A stretch of 36,540 nt of DNA from a bacterium (GCA_011773355.1 WVXT01000046.1:15337-51876), one strand, 5' to 3'; shown: positions 17,073 through 25,983, counted from the first letter of the stretch. Notes: generated from the letters alone by a model not told the origin. Numbers and translations: made by a program.

Positions 17073-18770
17073 TTGGAAAAGAATATGCTGGACAACATTC
17101 TACCATTTGTTTCTAAACCAGGCAGGTATCTGGGTAATGAGTGGAATGTGGTCCATAAAGATTGGGAAAGTACCCAGGTGAAAGTTGCTTTATGTTATCC
17201 TGATATCTATGAACTGGGTATGTCTAATCTGGGACTGCAAATTCTCTATTATATTATTAATGGGAGGGAAGACTCGCTTGCTGAAAGGGTCTATGCGCCA
17301 GGATTAGATGCAGAAGAGATATTGAAGGAGAGAGGAATTCCACTTTTTTCCCTGGAGTCAAAAAGACCGCTTAGAGATTTCGATATTATTGGTTTTACTC
17401 TACAGCACGAATTATCTTATACCAATATTCTGAACGTCCTAAATTTAGCAAACATTCCTCTCCGTTCCCGGAACCGAGATGGAAAGTTTCCTTTAATAAT
17501 AGCGGGCGGTCCTTCTGCTTCTAATCCCGAACCTTTAGCCGACTTTATTGATGCTTTTGTCCTGGGAGATGGGGAGGAGGTAATAGAGGAAATCATAGAA
17601 ACTTATAAACAGCGCCAGGAAAATGGACTCCTTAAATCGCTGGCAAAGATTCCCGGAGTTTATGTACCCTCGTTATATGAAGTAAATTATAAAGAAGATG
17701 GCACTATCGAACAGATACAGGGGAAGGGAGATGGAACACCGGAAATTATAGAGAAGAGAGTAGTGGATCTGGAGACCTCTCATTATCCTCTGGCGCCACT
17801 GGTACCATTAATCGACATATCGCAGAATCGGTTGAACTTAGAGATACAGCGAGGTTGTCCCCATAGTTGCCGTTTCTGCCAAAGCCAAGCAGTATATGGA
17901 CCTTGCCGGGTGAGGTCCAAAAAGAGGTTGCTGGAAATTGCTAAAGATTCTTTTAAATCTACAGGTTACGACGAGGTAGCTCTAACTTCCCTTTCCTCTA
18001 CCGATTATCCTGGAATTGAAAGACTTATTGATGAATTCTTAACGTGCTTTGGAAAGAATCACACTTCCGTCTCTTTACCCTCTTTAAGGCCGGATAGGTT
18101 TTCTCTCGCTCTGGCAATTCGCATTCAACAGATCAGGAAGACAGGGTTAACTTTTGCCCCGGAAGCGGGAAGTGAAAGATTGCGCAGATTAATTGGTAAG
18201 AGAATTAGTGATGAAGAGTTCACTTCTACCATTTCCCAGGCCTATAATGCCGGGTGGAGGCTGGTGAAATTATACTTTATGATTGGTCTGCCTGGCGAAA
18301 AGGAAGATGATATTGAAGCGATAATAAGACTGGTAAAAGGACCAAAGAATAGACACAGAAACTTGAATTTTAACGTAACCATTGCTGCTTTTGTTCCTAA
18401 ACCACACACTCCTTTCCAATGGCTTCCCATGGAGAACCTGGCAGAATTGAGAAGGAAAAAGGATTATCTTTCTCGCCGACTTCCCGCCCAGGTTAAAGGT
18501 CACACTGTGGAATCATCTTTTTTAGAAGCTGTCTTCAGTCGGGGAGACAGGAGACTGGGAATGGTTCTGGAAAAAGCCTGGGCAATGGGTTGTAAATTTG
18601 ACCAGTGGAAAGAACATTTTCGTTTCGATATCTGGCAGGAAGCTTTCTCTCGAAGTTCTATTGACCCGGACTTCTATGTATATCGAGAGAGAGACTCTGA
18701 GGAAATACTGCCCTGGAGCCATCTACTCTACGGTAGAAGTCGAGAAACTTTAGTGAAGGACAGGGTTTAA
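17073..18770 (+). CDS. B12-binding-type radical SAM protein, TIGR03960 family
   Basis: This is a radical S-adenosylmethionine enzyme of unknown substrate. Its N-terminal half resembles a cobalamin-binding fold (VALCYPDIYELGMSNLGLQILYYIIN...GGPSASNPEPLADFIDAFVLGDGEE). The [4Fe-4S] motif CxxxCxxC is Cys262-Cys266-Cys269 (RGCPHSCRFCQ), and FAPEAGSERLRRLIGK follows in the radical SAM barrel. Length of 565 residues suits the family. It is followed by a DUF2344 protein and an RNase G/E gene, an order seen in many bacteria and often with rplU and rpmA downstream. A link to tRNA or rRNA maturation is inferred from that context only. The start (TTG 17073 or ATG 17085) is uncertain. Confidence 0.9.
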   Translation: MEKNMLDNILPFVSKPGRYLGNEWNVVHKDWESTQVKVALCYPDIYELGMSNLGLQILYYIINGREDSLAERVYAPGLDAEEILKERGIPLFSLESKRPLRDFDIIGFTLQHELSYTNILNVLNLANIPLRSRNRDGKFPLIIAGGPSASNPEPLADFIDAFVLGDGEEVIEEIIETYKQRQENGLLKSLAKIPGVYVPSLYEVNYKEDGTIEQIQGKGDGTPEIIEKRVVDLETSHYPLAPLVPLIDISQNRLNLEIQRGCPHSCRFCQSQAVYGPCRVRSKKRLLEIAKDSFKSTGYDEVALTSLSSTDYPGIERLIDEFLTCFGKNHTSVSLPSLRPDRFSLALAIRIQQIRKTGLTFAPEAGSERLRRLIGKRISDEEFTSTISQAYNAGWRLVKLYFMIGLPGEKEDDIEAIIRLVKGPKNRHRNLNFNVTIAAFVPKPHTPFQWLPMENLAELRRKKDYLSRRLPAQVKGHTVESSFLEAVFSRGDRRLGMVLEKAWAMGCKFDQWKEHFRFDIWQEAFSRSSIDPDFYVYRERDSEEILPWSHLLYGRSRETLVKDRV

Positions 18771-18843
18771 AATATTTTGTAGTGTAGGGCTTCATCCCCG
18801 TAATCTTTCTTATTCAGATAAAAAATGTTCGCACAGGTTTAGA

Positions 18844-19512
18844 ATGAACAGTATTCAAAAAGTCAGAATAGAATATAGCAAGAAGGGGCCCGTTCGTTAT
18901 ATAGGGCATCTGGACTTAATGCATACGTTGTTTCGCGCTCTTAAAAGAGCCAACTTACCTGTGAGTTACACTCAGGGATTTAATCCGCGGATTAAGTGCT
19001 CCTTTTCACCTGCCCTCCCTTTAGGATTCGCCAGTGAGTCCGAATATATGGAATTATATCTGGATAAGAAAATAGACATTTCCAGTTCGGTGGATAATCT
19101 ACAGAAAGAATTGCCCGAGGGGCTGACTGTTCACAATATGGAAAAACTTTCCTTGTTCGGTAAATCCAGCAATGTAAAAATAAAAGCAGTTGCCTATAGA
19201 ATTAACCTCGAGCAATTTTCCGGGAAGTCCGCAGTTTCTACTCGAGCAAGCAAGGAAGATATAGAAAGGAAAATAAGAAATTTTCTGGATAAAGAAGAGA
19301 TTTTCCTTACAAATAAGAAAGGGAGGACAGTAAATGTCCGCCCTCTAATTTTAAGTATGGAAATGGACAGTGACTGGAACTTGAGACTCCTGCTTGAGGC
19401 AAGAGGGGGATTCAATTTCAATCCCAGAATAATCGTTAAGACACTTCTGGGAGTAGAGAAGAAAGAGTTAGCTTTCGTCGAATTTACCAGAGAGAAATTC
19501 CTATTTTGGTAA
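18844..19512 (+). CDS. DUF2344 / TIGR03936 radical-SAM-associated protein
   Basis: The 222 residues show KVRIEYSKKGPVRYIGHLDLMHTLFRALKRANLPVSYTQGFNPRIKCSFSPALPLGFASESEYMELYL, the signature of the DUF2344 family. In other bacteria this domain is often fused to, or directly follows, the TIGR03960 radical SAM protein, as here. The biochemical role is not known. The Shine-Dalgarno before the ATG is weak. It is followed 24 bp later by the RNase G/E gene, and I regard the three as one functional unit. Confidence 0.88.
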   Translation: MNSIQKVRIEYSKKGPVRYIGHLDLMHTLFRALKRANLPVSYTQGFNPRIKCSFSPALPLGFASESEYMELYLDKKIDISSSVDNLQKELPEGLTVHNMEKLSLFGKSSNVKIKAVAYRINLEQFSGKSAVSTRASKEDIERKIRNFLDKEEIFLTNKKGRTVNVRPLILSMEMDSDWNLRLLLEARGGFNFNPRIIVKTLLGVEKKELAFVEFTREKFLFW

Positions 19513-19536
19513 AAAATCCCTCAGGGAGAAAATTAT

Positions 19537-20943
19537 ATGAGAAGAGAAATACTGGTCGATGTAGCTGAAGATGAAGTGAGAATTGGTCTGGTTGAAGAAG
19601 GACATCTCGTTGAGTTATTCATTGAAAGAATAGAGGAGAAGAGTTTGGTAGGAAATATTTATCAGGGAACAGTGGTGAATGTTCTAAAGGGGCTCAGGTC
19701 TTGTTTTCTGGATTTAGGGTTGGAGAAGAACGCTTTTCTTCCCTTAGGAGAGCTTCCGCCGAATAAAAGAGACATAAAGAAGGGCGATCGTTTATTGGTT
19801 CAGATAGTAAAGGAGCCAATCGGAGAGAAGGGAGCCAAGGCCACAGTCAAGATAAGTCTTCCTGGAAGGTATCTTGTTTTTATGCCCAATGTGCAGCATA
19901 TCGGGATATCCAAGAGAATCCAGGACGATAAGGAACGGGTAAGATTAAGAGCAATAATTAAGGAGATTATTCCCCAGGGAGCAGGATTTGTTGTGCGCAC
20001 AGAAGCCAGCGGTCATCATAGAAAGGATTTAATTCGCGAATGCAGGTATCTTTTGAATTTGTGGCGCATAATAGAGAAAAGGAGAGAGACAATCGGGGAA
20101 GGACATCTTGTGCACAAGGCATTTGGTCTAATCTTCTATGTAGTGCGAGAACTATTTACTGAGGAAGTGGATAGTCTAATCATAAATTCCAAGATGGAGT
20201 ATAAACAAGTCAGAAGTTATGTGAAGATGACAGATCCTCATCTTCTGAGGAAGCTAAATCTTCATAAGAGAAAATCGCCACTTTTTGATATGCACAATTT
20301 GGAAAAGCAACTGTCCAAAATGAAAGACCAGAAAATTTTCCTGCCTTGCGGAGGTTCAATTATCATTGAACAAGCAGAGGCTTTGACTGCAATTGATGTC
20401 AACACCGGCAGGTTCGCCGGCGGAAAAAGTCTGGAAGAGACAGCCTTCCTCACTAATTGTCAGGCAGCTGAGGAGATTATGCGTCAGGTTCGCCTGAGGA
20501 ACATCGGGGGACTAATCATTATAGATTTTATTGAGATGAAACAGAAAAAAAATAGAGAGAAAGTTATGGATGTTCTACGCCAACAGACCCTGAGAGATAA
20601 AGCGAAGATAGATTTATTACCCATTACTAAGCTGGGACTGGTGGAGATGAGCCGTCAGAGGAGAAGGGAAAGTATCCTTGATACACTTTGTCAACCCTGC
20701 CCTTACTGTGCAGGCAGTGGATTAGTATTTTCAGAAAAGACTATGTTTATAAAGATTAAGAAAGAAATTTTAAGGACGGCAGCGCAAACAGAGAGTAAAT
20801 CTCTTAATGTGTTTATGAATCCCAGAATTGCTCCCCTGTTTGACGAGAAGAAAGTAGAACAGATTTCTAAAATGACCGGTAAGAGAATAAAAATCCGACC
20901 CGATTATAAACTACACGTAGAAGAGTCTGAGATTAGTCCATAA
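19537..20943 (+). CDS. rng: ribonuclease G/E family endoribonuclease
   Basis: It cleaves single-stranded AU-rich RNA in rRNA processing and mRNA decay. An S1 domain with insert lies at about residues 35-125 (GNIYQGTVVNVLKGLRSCFLDLGLEKNAFLPL). The DNase I-like catalytic part holds the two metal-binding aspartates in ALTAIDVNTG and GGLIIIDFIEMK. The zinc-link CPYC is near the C-terminus (CQPCPYCAGSGLVF). Length of 468 residues, without a long scaffold tail, indicates the RNase G-like form. GGGAG precedes the ATG. Its end overlaps the convergent minus-strand gene by 11 bp. Confidence 0.94.
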   Translation: MRREILVDVAEDEVRIGLVEEGHLVELFIERIEEKSLVGNIYQGTVVNVLKGLRSCFLDLGLEKNAFLPLGELPPNKRDIKKGDRLLVQIVKEPIGEKGAKATVKISLPGRYLVFMPNVQHIGISKRIQDDKERVRLRAIIKEIIPQGAGFVVRTEASGHHRKDLIRECRYLLNLWRIIEKRRETIGEGHLVHKAFGLIFYVVRELFTEEVDSLIINSKMEYKQVRSYVKMTDPHLLRKLNLHKRKSPLFDMHNLEKQLSKMKDQKIFLPCGGSIIIEQAEALTAIDVNTGRFAGGKSLEETAFLTNCQAAEEIMRQVRLRNIGGLIIIDFIEMKQKKNREKVMDVLRQQTLRDKAKIDLLPITKLGLVEMSRQRRRESILDTLCQPCPYCAGSGLVFSEKTMFIKIKKEILRTAAQTESKSLNVFMNPRIAPLFDEKKVEQISKMTGKRIKIRPDYKLHVEESEISP

Positions 20944-22354
20944 AAACGACTTTTTTGTTTTCAGAAGTAAGTCTGGCACTTTTTTTCTTTTCTTTCCAGA
21001 TGGGATCGTAGATATTGTGGATTTCCTGACTGTAGGAATTAAGTCCTTCGGCAATCGCTCCTCTCAGTAAGTCGTCTCCTTCATCCGTAGCCCGGGCGCC
21101 ATAGCTATTAACCAGTTCTCTTAACACCCATGGCTGGTCGATAATCATACAGGGCGTGAGGAGGTTATCACTATATGCCTGGGGAGCATCTTGGGCTTGT
21201 TGCATTCTCCTTATAGCCTTAAAGAAAGGGGAGTTTATTGCTTCCCGGAGAGTTTTGTTATGAATATTATCCACGGCAAAATGGACGAAAGTGCAGGGTT
21301 CTACATCTCCTTTATTATTAATGTGCAGGAATAACCTTCCGGCCATGCAACCTTCCACGTGTGGCCCATCGTTCCAGAAATCCCCTATAAAGATCTCTTT
21401 ACTGTCTCTCCACCTGGTCACCTGTTGTCGCAATCTATTTCTCTGTCGGGGCGTGGGCATCATCTCCAGGTCGGGTTTCATCCCTATGGGGATGTACTGG
21501 AAGTACCAGCCAAGATAGCAACCTTTATCTGCCATAAGGTCAATAAATTCATCGCTGGTAAGGGCATCTGCATTCTGCCGGGTCATTGTGGCGGAGAAAC
21601 CGAAAATACATCCTTCCTCTCTCAAATTATCCATTGCTTCCATAATTTTCTTCCACACACCTTTGCCCCGACGGCTATCAGTCTCTTTTTTAAAACCTTC
21701 CACACTAAGGTTTACCTCCACATTTCCTAAGTCTGCCAACTTCTTAGCTGTTTTTCTATCTATGAGTATCCCATTAGAATAGACCTGGAAATACACATCA
21801 TCGTGCTTTTCATATACATCATACATATCTTTTCGCAAAAACATCTCCCCTCCCTGGGTGGTGATGAAGTATATTCCCAAATCTTTAGCCTCTGAAATTA
21901 TTCTATCTATAGTTTCCAGGGGAAGGTCGTTTTCTATTGAGTATTCTCGCGTGGAGCATCCTCTACAATTTAAATTGCAGCGCATAGTGGGGCTCAACAC
22001 TAAGAAGAAGGGAGGTCCGACCCCCTCTCTTAATCTTATCTCCTGTCTTTTGCCACTTCCCATAAGTAGATTGTTAATGAAGAAATTCTCTACTAGCTTA
22101 TCTACGCATTCTTTGTTTGGGCGGGTAAGTAACTTCTTACCCAATTCTATACTGGGATGGCCTGACCGGAAAATTTCTATTAAATTTCCTATTTTCCTTT
22201 TAGTTTCTAAGTCTACTGTCAACTTCCGTGCCAATATAAGCATAATGGCCAGATTACTATTGGAAGCTCTGGGAACGAGCTTGAGAATCCTTCTTATGAG
22301 CTCTTTCTGGCTGTAGCTTTTAAAATTTCTTTCTATTTCCTTAAGAATATGCAT
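20933..22354 (-). CDS. radical SAM protein with C-terminal auxiliary cysteines (paralogue 1)
   Basis: This radical SAM enzyme, 473 residues with my start, has an N-terminal helical region of about 110 residues. The cluster motif is Cys126-Cys130-Cys133 (SPTMRCNLNCRGC), with the glycine-rich TTQGGEMFLRKD afterwards. Three further cysteines (GCMAG, EPCTF, TPCMI) in the C-terminal part resemble a SPASM/twitch-type auxiliary site. The open frame reaches up to 22417, but a promoter lies at 22424-22451, so I start at the ATG at 22354, six bases after GAGG. It is the only minus-strand gene. The substrate is unknown. It is clearly paralogous to the product of 26566-28020. Confidence 0.85.
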   Translation of the reverse strand: MHILKEIERNFKSYSQKELIRRILKLVPRASNSNLAIMLILARKLTVDLETKRKIGNLIEIFRSGHPSIELGKKLLTRPNKECVDKLVENFFINNLLMGSGKRQEIRLREGVGPPFFLVLSPTMRCNLNCRGCSTREYSIENDLPLETIDRIISEAKDLGIYFITTQGGEMFLRKDMYDVYEKHDDVYFQVYSNGILIDRKTAKKLADLGNVEVNLSVEGFKKETDSRRGKGVWKKIMEAMDNLREEGCIFGFSATMTRQNADALTSDEFIDLMADKGCYLGWYFQYIPIGMKPDLEMMPTPRQRNRLRQQVTRWRDSKEIFIGDFWNDGPHVEGCMAGRLFLHINNKGDVEPCTFVHFAVDNIHNKTLREAINSPFFKAIRRMQQAQDAPQAYSDNLLTPCMIIDQPWVLRELVNSYGARATDEGDDLLRGAIAEGLNSYSQEIHNIYDPIWKEKKKSARLTSENKKVVFMD

Positions 22355-22423
22355 AATTAACCTCATAAAGCTATATTTGTTCTCATTAACAGATACTTCG
22401 TGAGGCGAATTATTCAAAAATAG

Positions 22424-22451
22424 ATTATAATTTGACCAAAGAAGTTGTCAA
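22424..22451 (-). promoter_or_regulatory. sigma70-type promoter for the minus-strand radical SAM gene
   Basis: On the minus strand TTGACA (plus coordinates 22446-22451) and TATAAT (22424-22429) are separated by 16 bp. Both boxes match the sigma70 consensus perfectly. The predicted transcript start lies near 22417, which rules out a translation start there and supports the internal ATG at 22354. Confidence 0.8.
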
Positions 22452-22530
22452 GTAAAAAATGAGAGTTCTGCGACGCAGTGCGCATCAGAAAATGGCTGCG
22501 GTCCCTTTTTTAGGGGCCACTCCTTTCAAC

Positions 22531-22559
22531 TTGACAAAAGGGGAATAAATATATAAAAT
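22531..22559 (+). promoter_or_regulatory. sigma70-type promoter for rplU-rpmA-obg-proB
   Basis: TTGACA at 22531-22536 and TAAAAT at 22554-22559 are spaced by 17 bp on the + strand, about 30 bp before the rplU start codon. It is divergent from the promoter at 22424-22451. The 79 bp between the two (22452-22530) include a short GC-rich inverted segment (GCGACGCAGTGCGC) and no gene. Confidence 0.75.
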
Positions 22560-22590
22560 TAGTATAAATTTTATCTGGAGGAGCGCAGTT

Positions 22591-22905
22591 ATGTATGCGG
22601 TAATTGAGTCTGGCGGAAGACAGTACATTGTGGAAGAGGGGTCGGTTGTAAATATTGAGAAGACCCATGAAAAACCCGGGGATATTATCGAATTGAATAA
22701 TATTCTCCTGTTGGTAGATGATGAAAAGGTAGAGATAGGAAGGCCCTATGTGGATAAAGGAACGGTACTGGCAGAAGTCAAAAGACATTTGAAGGGAAAG
22801 AAAACTTTGGTTTTTAAAAAACGGCGGCGGAAAGATTATAAAAAGATGATGGGGCACAGACAGCAATATACGGAAGTAAGAATAAAGGAGATAAAGAAGA
22901 TTTAA
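22591..22905 (+). CDS. rplU: 50S ribosomal protein L21
   Basis: L21 binds 23S rRNA and pairs with L27 in gene order. The sequence MYAVIESGGRQYIVEEGSVVNIE and later VKRHLKGKKTLVFKKRRRKDYKKMMGHRQQYTEVRIKEI are the complete family signature. Length of 104 residues is standard. A strong GGAGGAG precedes the ATG. It is transcribed from the promoter at 22531 and followed by rpmA. Confidence 0.97.
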   Translation: MYAVIESGGRQYIVEEGSVVNIEKTHEKPGDIIELNNILLLVDDEKVEIGRPYVDKGTVLAEVKRHLKGKKTLVFKKRRRKDYKKMMGHRQQYTEVRIKEIKKI

Positions 22906-22926
22906 CTTTAAAAGGCGGTGGCTTTT

Positions 22927-23178
22927 ATGGCACACAAGAAAGGACAAGGTTCTACAGGAAATAACCGGGATAGCGCAGGGCGAAGATTGGGATTGAAGGC
23001 TGCTGCCGGCCAATTTGTATCGGCAGGTAGCATCCTGATTCGTCAAAGAGGCACGAAATTCTACCCGGGGCTTAATGTGGGCAAGGGAAGTGACGATACC
23101 CTGTTTGCATTGATTTCAGGCCGGGTTAGTTTTGAGCGTTCTGGTAAGAAAAAGAGACGGGTCAGCGTCTACCAGTAG
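22927..23178 (+). CDS. rpmA: 50S ribosomal protein L27
   Basis: L27 reaches into the peptidyl-transferase centre with its N-terminal tail. I use the ATG at 22927, giving [22 protein letters not shown], the normal form without the cleaved N-terminal extension of Firmicutes. An in-frame GTG at 22918 would add three residues and put the Shine-Dalgarno too close. The rest ([38 protein letters not shown]) is typical. Length is 83 residues. Confidence 0.96.
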   Translation: MAHKKGQGSTGNNRDSAGRRLGLKAAAGQFVSAGSILIRQRGTKFYPGLNVGKGSDDTLFALISGRVSFERSGKKKRRVSVYQ

Positions 23179-23189
23179 AGAAGGCCTGG

Positions 23190-24170
23190 ATGTTCATTGA
23201 TCAGGCGAAAATATTTGTGCAAGCCGGAAATGGGGGCAATGGCTGTGTCTCCTTTCGACGTGAAAAGTTTATTCCTCATGGCGGTCCTGACGGAGGAGAC
23301 GGTGGGAAAGGTGGCGATATCCTTCTGGTAGCCTCCTCCAGCATCAAGACTCTCCTCGATTTCTCCCGCCAGCCCCATTATCGAGCTCAAAAGGGGGCAA
23401 ACGGGTCGGGAAACAATCGTTTCGGGAAGGCGGGAGCAGATTTAATTTTAAAGGTACCCTTGGGTACCCTTGTCTATAAGGGAGAGAAATTAATCTCTGA
23501 CCTGGTGAATGAGGGAGAGAGTGTCGTAGTGGCATGTGGTGGTCGGGGCGGAAAGGGCAATGCGAAGTTCAGGTCGCGCCGGGAGCCAGTTCCCCGCTTT
23601 GCCGAAGAAGGTGAAGCGGGAGAGAAGGCCACTTTAAGATTGGAATTGAAGTTGATTGCCCAGGTCGGTATTCTCGGGTATCCTAATGCCGGAAAGTCGA
23701 CCCTTCTTTCAGTTATTTCCAGCGCTCGTCCCAAGATTGCCGATTATCCTTTCACCACGCTAGCGCCCAACCTGGGAGTAGTTCGGTTTGGCGACGGCGA
23801 GAGTTTCGTGGTAGCAGACATTCCCGGGCTGATTGCTGATGCCCATAAAGGCAAAGGTTTGGGCGACCAGTTCTTGCGCCATATTGAGAGGACTGAGGTT
23901 CTGGTTCACCTGGTAGACATTCAGGGCTATGAAGGAGCGAGTCCTTTTGATAATTATGTGGCAACTAACAAAGAACTGAAAGCTTTCAATCCCAAACTAT
24001 TGAAAAAGCCTCAGATAGTCGTTGCTAATAAGATGGACATTCCCTCCGCATCAACAAAATTAAAAACTTTTCGTTCCAGGATTAGAAAAAGAGTCTATCC
24101 TATTTCCGCTCTCACCAGGGAAGGTATAAAAGAATTGTTTAATGCAATCAGGAGAAAATTGAAAAGATGA
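23190..24170 (+). CDS. obg: GTPase Obg
   Basis: Obg is a ribosome-associated GTPase needed for late 50S assembly and stress control. The glycine-rich Obg domain occupies residues 1-158 (GNGGNGCVSFRREKFIPHGGPDGGDGGKGG, then ACGGRGGKGNAKF). The G domain follows, with G1 GYPNAGKST, G3 DIPGL, G4 NKMD and G5 SAL. At 326 residues it has no C-terminal OCT domain. It is the usual neighbour of rplU-rpmA, 11 bp downstream, and overlaps proB by 4 bp. Confidence 0.96.
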   Translation: MFIDQAKIFVQAGNGGNGCVSFRREKFIPHGGPDGGDGGKGGDILLVASSSIKTLLDFSRQPHYRAQKGANGSGNNRFGKAGADLILKVPLGTLVYKGEKLISDLVNEGESVVVACGGRGGKGNAKFRSRREPVPRFAEEGEAGEKATLRLELKLIAQVGILGYPNAGKSTLLSVISSARPKIADYPFTTLAPNLGVVRFGDGESFVVADIPGLIADAHKGKGLGDQFLRHIERTEVLVHLVDIQGYEGASPFDNYVATNKELKAFNPKLLKKPQIVVANKMDIPSASTKLKTFRSRIRKRVYPISALTREGIKELFNAIRRKLKR

Positions 24171-25267
24171 AAAAGAGAATAGTGATAAAAATTGGCACCA
24201 CTGTTTTAACCAAACCTTCCGGAGTAATCAATGAGGCGACTATAGAGAGGATTGTCGATGATGTGGCGGAACTCCTCAACTCCGGCGCAGAGGTAATCAT
24301 AGTAACTTCTGGCGCAATCGGCGCGGGTCTGGGAAGGTTAAAATTGCAGGGCGGCTCCATCCGCGAAAAACAGGCGCTAGCCAGTATCGGACAGGGTCAT
24401 CTTATGAGTATATATGAGAAATTTTTCAGGAAACATAATCGCCTGGTAGCCCAGGTTCTCCTGACCTCGGACGACCTCGCCCAGCGCCAGAGATATCTCA
24501 ACGCCAGAAATACCCTGTTGACCCTTCTTAGCCTGGGTGCAGTTCCTGTGGTAAATGAGAACGATACAGTTGCTGTAGAAGAGATTAAATTTGGAGATAA
24601 TGACCGGCTTTCCGCACTGGTGGCCAGTAAGGTAGAAGCTGACCAGTTAGTGATTTTAACCGATGTGGATGGCTTCTTTTCACAAGACCCTCGGGTAGAA
24701 AGGAAAGTGAAATTAATAAAAGAGATAGAAGCGATTACTCCTGACTTGGAAGAGAAGGCCAGTGGCAGGGGGACCCAGAGAGGAACCGGGGGAATGGTAA
24801 CCAAGCTTGAAGCAGCCAGAATTGCCACTGCCAGCGGGATTACTATGTATATTGCCAATGGCAATAAAGAAAAGGTTATAAGAGAAATCTGGAAGGGAGA
24901 GAACCCGGGCACAAAATTTCTTCCGGGAAAAGAGAAAATAGTATCCCGTAAACGCTGGATAGCTTTTGATACCAGAATAGAAGGGAAGATTGCTGTTGAT
25001 GAGGGAGCCAGGGAAGCGCTCCTTAAAAGAGGAAAGAGTCTACTGCCTTCAGGGATCAGTGGAGTGGAAGGTAGGTTCAATACAGGAGCTTGCGTGGCAG
25101 TAGTAGATACGGAAGGAAAAGAATTCGCTCGGGGATTGACTTCTTATTCGTCTGATGAGATAGAAAAAATTAAAGGAAAGAAGACCTCCCAGATAGAGAC
25201 AACCCTGGGATATAAAGATTACGATGAAGTAATCCACAGAGACAACCTGGTTATTTTAAAAGAGTAG
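24167..25267 (+). CDS. proB: glutamate 5-kinase
   Basis: It phosphorylates glutamate in the first step of proline synthesis. The amino-acid kinase domain shows RIVIKIGTTVLTKP, IIVTSGAIGAGLGRL, VPVVNENDTVAVEEIKFGDNDRLSALVA and LTDVDGFFSQDP with GTGGMVTKLEAA. A PUA domain occupies about residues 275-360 (GKIAVDEGAREALLKRGKSLLPSGISGVEG). Length of 366 residues matches the two-domain form. The ATG overlaps the obg stop by 4 bp. No proA follows; instead a foldback palindrome begins 7 bp after the stop. Confidence 0.96.
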   Translation: MKKRIVIKIGTTVLTKPSGVINEATIERIVDDVAELLNSGAEVIIVTSGAIGAGLGRLKLQGGSIREKQALASIGQGHLMSIYEKFFRKHNRLVAQVLLTSDDLAQRQRYLNARNTLLTLLSLGAVPVVNENDTVAVEEIKFGDNDRLSALVASKVEADQLVILTDVDGFFSQDPRVERKVKLIKEIEAITPDLEEKASGRGTQRGTGGMVTKLEAARIATASGITMYIANGNKEKVIREIWKGENPGTKFLPGKEKIVSRKRWIAFDTRIEGKIAVDEGAREALLKRGKSLLPSGISGVEGRFNTGACVAVVDTEGKEFARGLTSYSSDEIEKIKGKKTSQIETTLGYKDYDEVIHRDNLVILKE

Positions 25268-25274
25268 TGGTATG

Positions 25275-25430
25275 GGCTAAAAGCCAGTTTGTTCTTCACT
25301 GGCAATTTTTTGACGCTGCGAGAGCCATCTCTCCGCAGGCGTTCCGACATGTCGGAACTTGTTAAGAAAGATAGCCCAGATGTCTTTCTCGCTGAAAATT
25401 GCAATGTTTATCACAAACTGGCTCTTAGCC
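25275..25430. repeat. foldback palindrome, copy D (after proB)
   Basis: At 156 bp it ends in an 18-bp inverted repeat, GGCTAAAAGCCAGTTTGT at 25275-25292 and its complement at 25413-25430 with one mismatch. Its centre is the perfect palindrome GTTCCGACATGTCGGAAC near 25339-25356. The inner ends (AGTTTGTTC and TCACAAACT) match copies A-C, but the outer 10 bp differ on both sides in a complementary way. It is the most divergent member and may also end transcription from proB. Confidence 0.75.
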
Positions 25431-25462
25431 TAAAGTTGACGTAGAGGGGCTTCCAATTCTTG

Positions 25463-25491
25463 TTGACAAGACTCCCAAAATAAAGTAGAAT
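25463..25491 (+). promoter_or_regulatory. sigma70-type promoter for the marR operon
   Basis: TTGACA at 25463-25468 and TAGAAT at 25486-25491 are separated by 17 bp, ending 30 bp before the marR start codon. It lies directly downstream of palindrome D. I see no obvious additional operator palindrome, so self-regulation by the MarR protein is only a possibility. Confidence 0.8.
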
Positions 25492-25521
25492 AACCTAGAT
25501 TTTTCATTTTAGGGTGAATTT

Positions 25522-25983
25522 ATGAGGCGAAAAGAGATTAGGAAGTATGTCTCCAGAATTGATGATGTATTACCTACCCTGGTTAAGAATTTTCAGGTTC
25601 CCCAGCTGCCCAGGTTGTATGGCACTGAAATTACTTTCCCCCAGTATTTTGCTTTAGCTACCATAACTCGGAAAGGTAAATGTATGGTAGGAGAGTTAAG
25701 TAAATTATTGGGGCTTAACGTAAATACGGTGAGTGAGCTTGTGGGCCGCCTGGTAAAGAAACACTTCGTGAAAAAAGAAAGGGATGAAAAAGACAGGCGC
25801 AGAGTCCATGTTTATCTTACCGAACTGGGGAAGAGAATCATTCGCAAGGTTGACCACTGCAAGAAGAGGCACATCAGTGGGATTTTAAGAAACCTTACCG
25901 AAGATGACTGCCGTGTTTTGATTCAGATAATGGAGAAGATGACCGGCACTCCCCAGGAATTGGGAGAAGCCAAAAGGTTATAA
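25522..25983 (+). CDS. MarR-family transcriptional regulator
   Basis: The 153 residues form a MarR winged helix-turn-helix protein that would bind DNA as a dimer. The central part reads LATITRKGKCMVGELSKLLGLNVNTVSELVGRLVKKHFVKKERDEKDRRRVHVYLTELGKRII, with the recognition helix and the DxRxxxVxLT-like wing (DEKDRRRVHVYLT). The C-terminal helices complete the dimerisation domain. It heads the group phasin-like, radical SAM, glycosyltransferase, epimerase and SPT genes. Ligand and targets are unknown. Confidence 0.9.
   Translation: MRRKEIRKYVSRIDDVLPTLVKNFQVPQLPRLYGTEITFPQYFALATITRKGKCMVGELSKLLGLNVNTVSELVGRLVKKHFVKKERDEKDRRRVHVYLTELGKRIIRKVDHCKKRHISGILRNLTEDDCRVLIQIMEKMTGTPQELGEAKRL

Noticed and set aside
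22354-22417. Longer N-terminus for the minus-strand radical SAM protein
   Set aside because: The promoter at 22424-22451 puts the transcript start at about 22417. The ATG at 22354 has a Shine-Dalgarno and gives the same cysteine positions as the paralogue.
23190-24170. Truncated Obg, because the OCT domain is missing
   Set aside because: Many bacterial Obg proteins naturally lack the OCT domain. The Obg and G domains are complete.
24397-25080. 227-residue minus-strand frame opposite proB
   Set aside because: It lies entirely within proB, which is a complete, clearly recognised gene. The translated frame has no recognisable motif.
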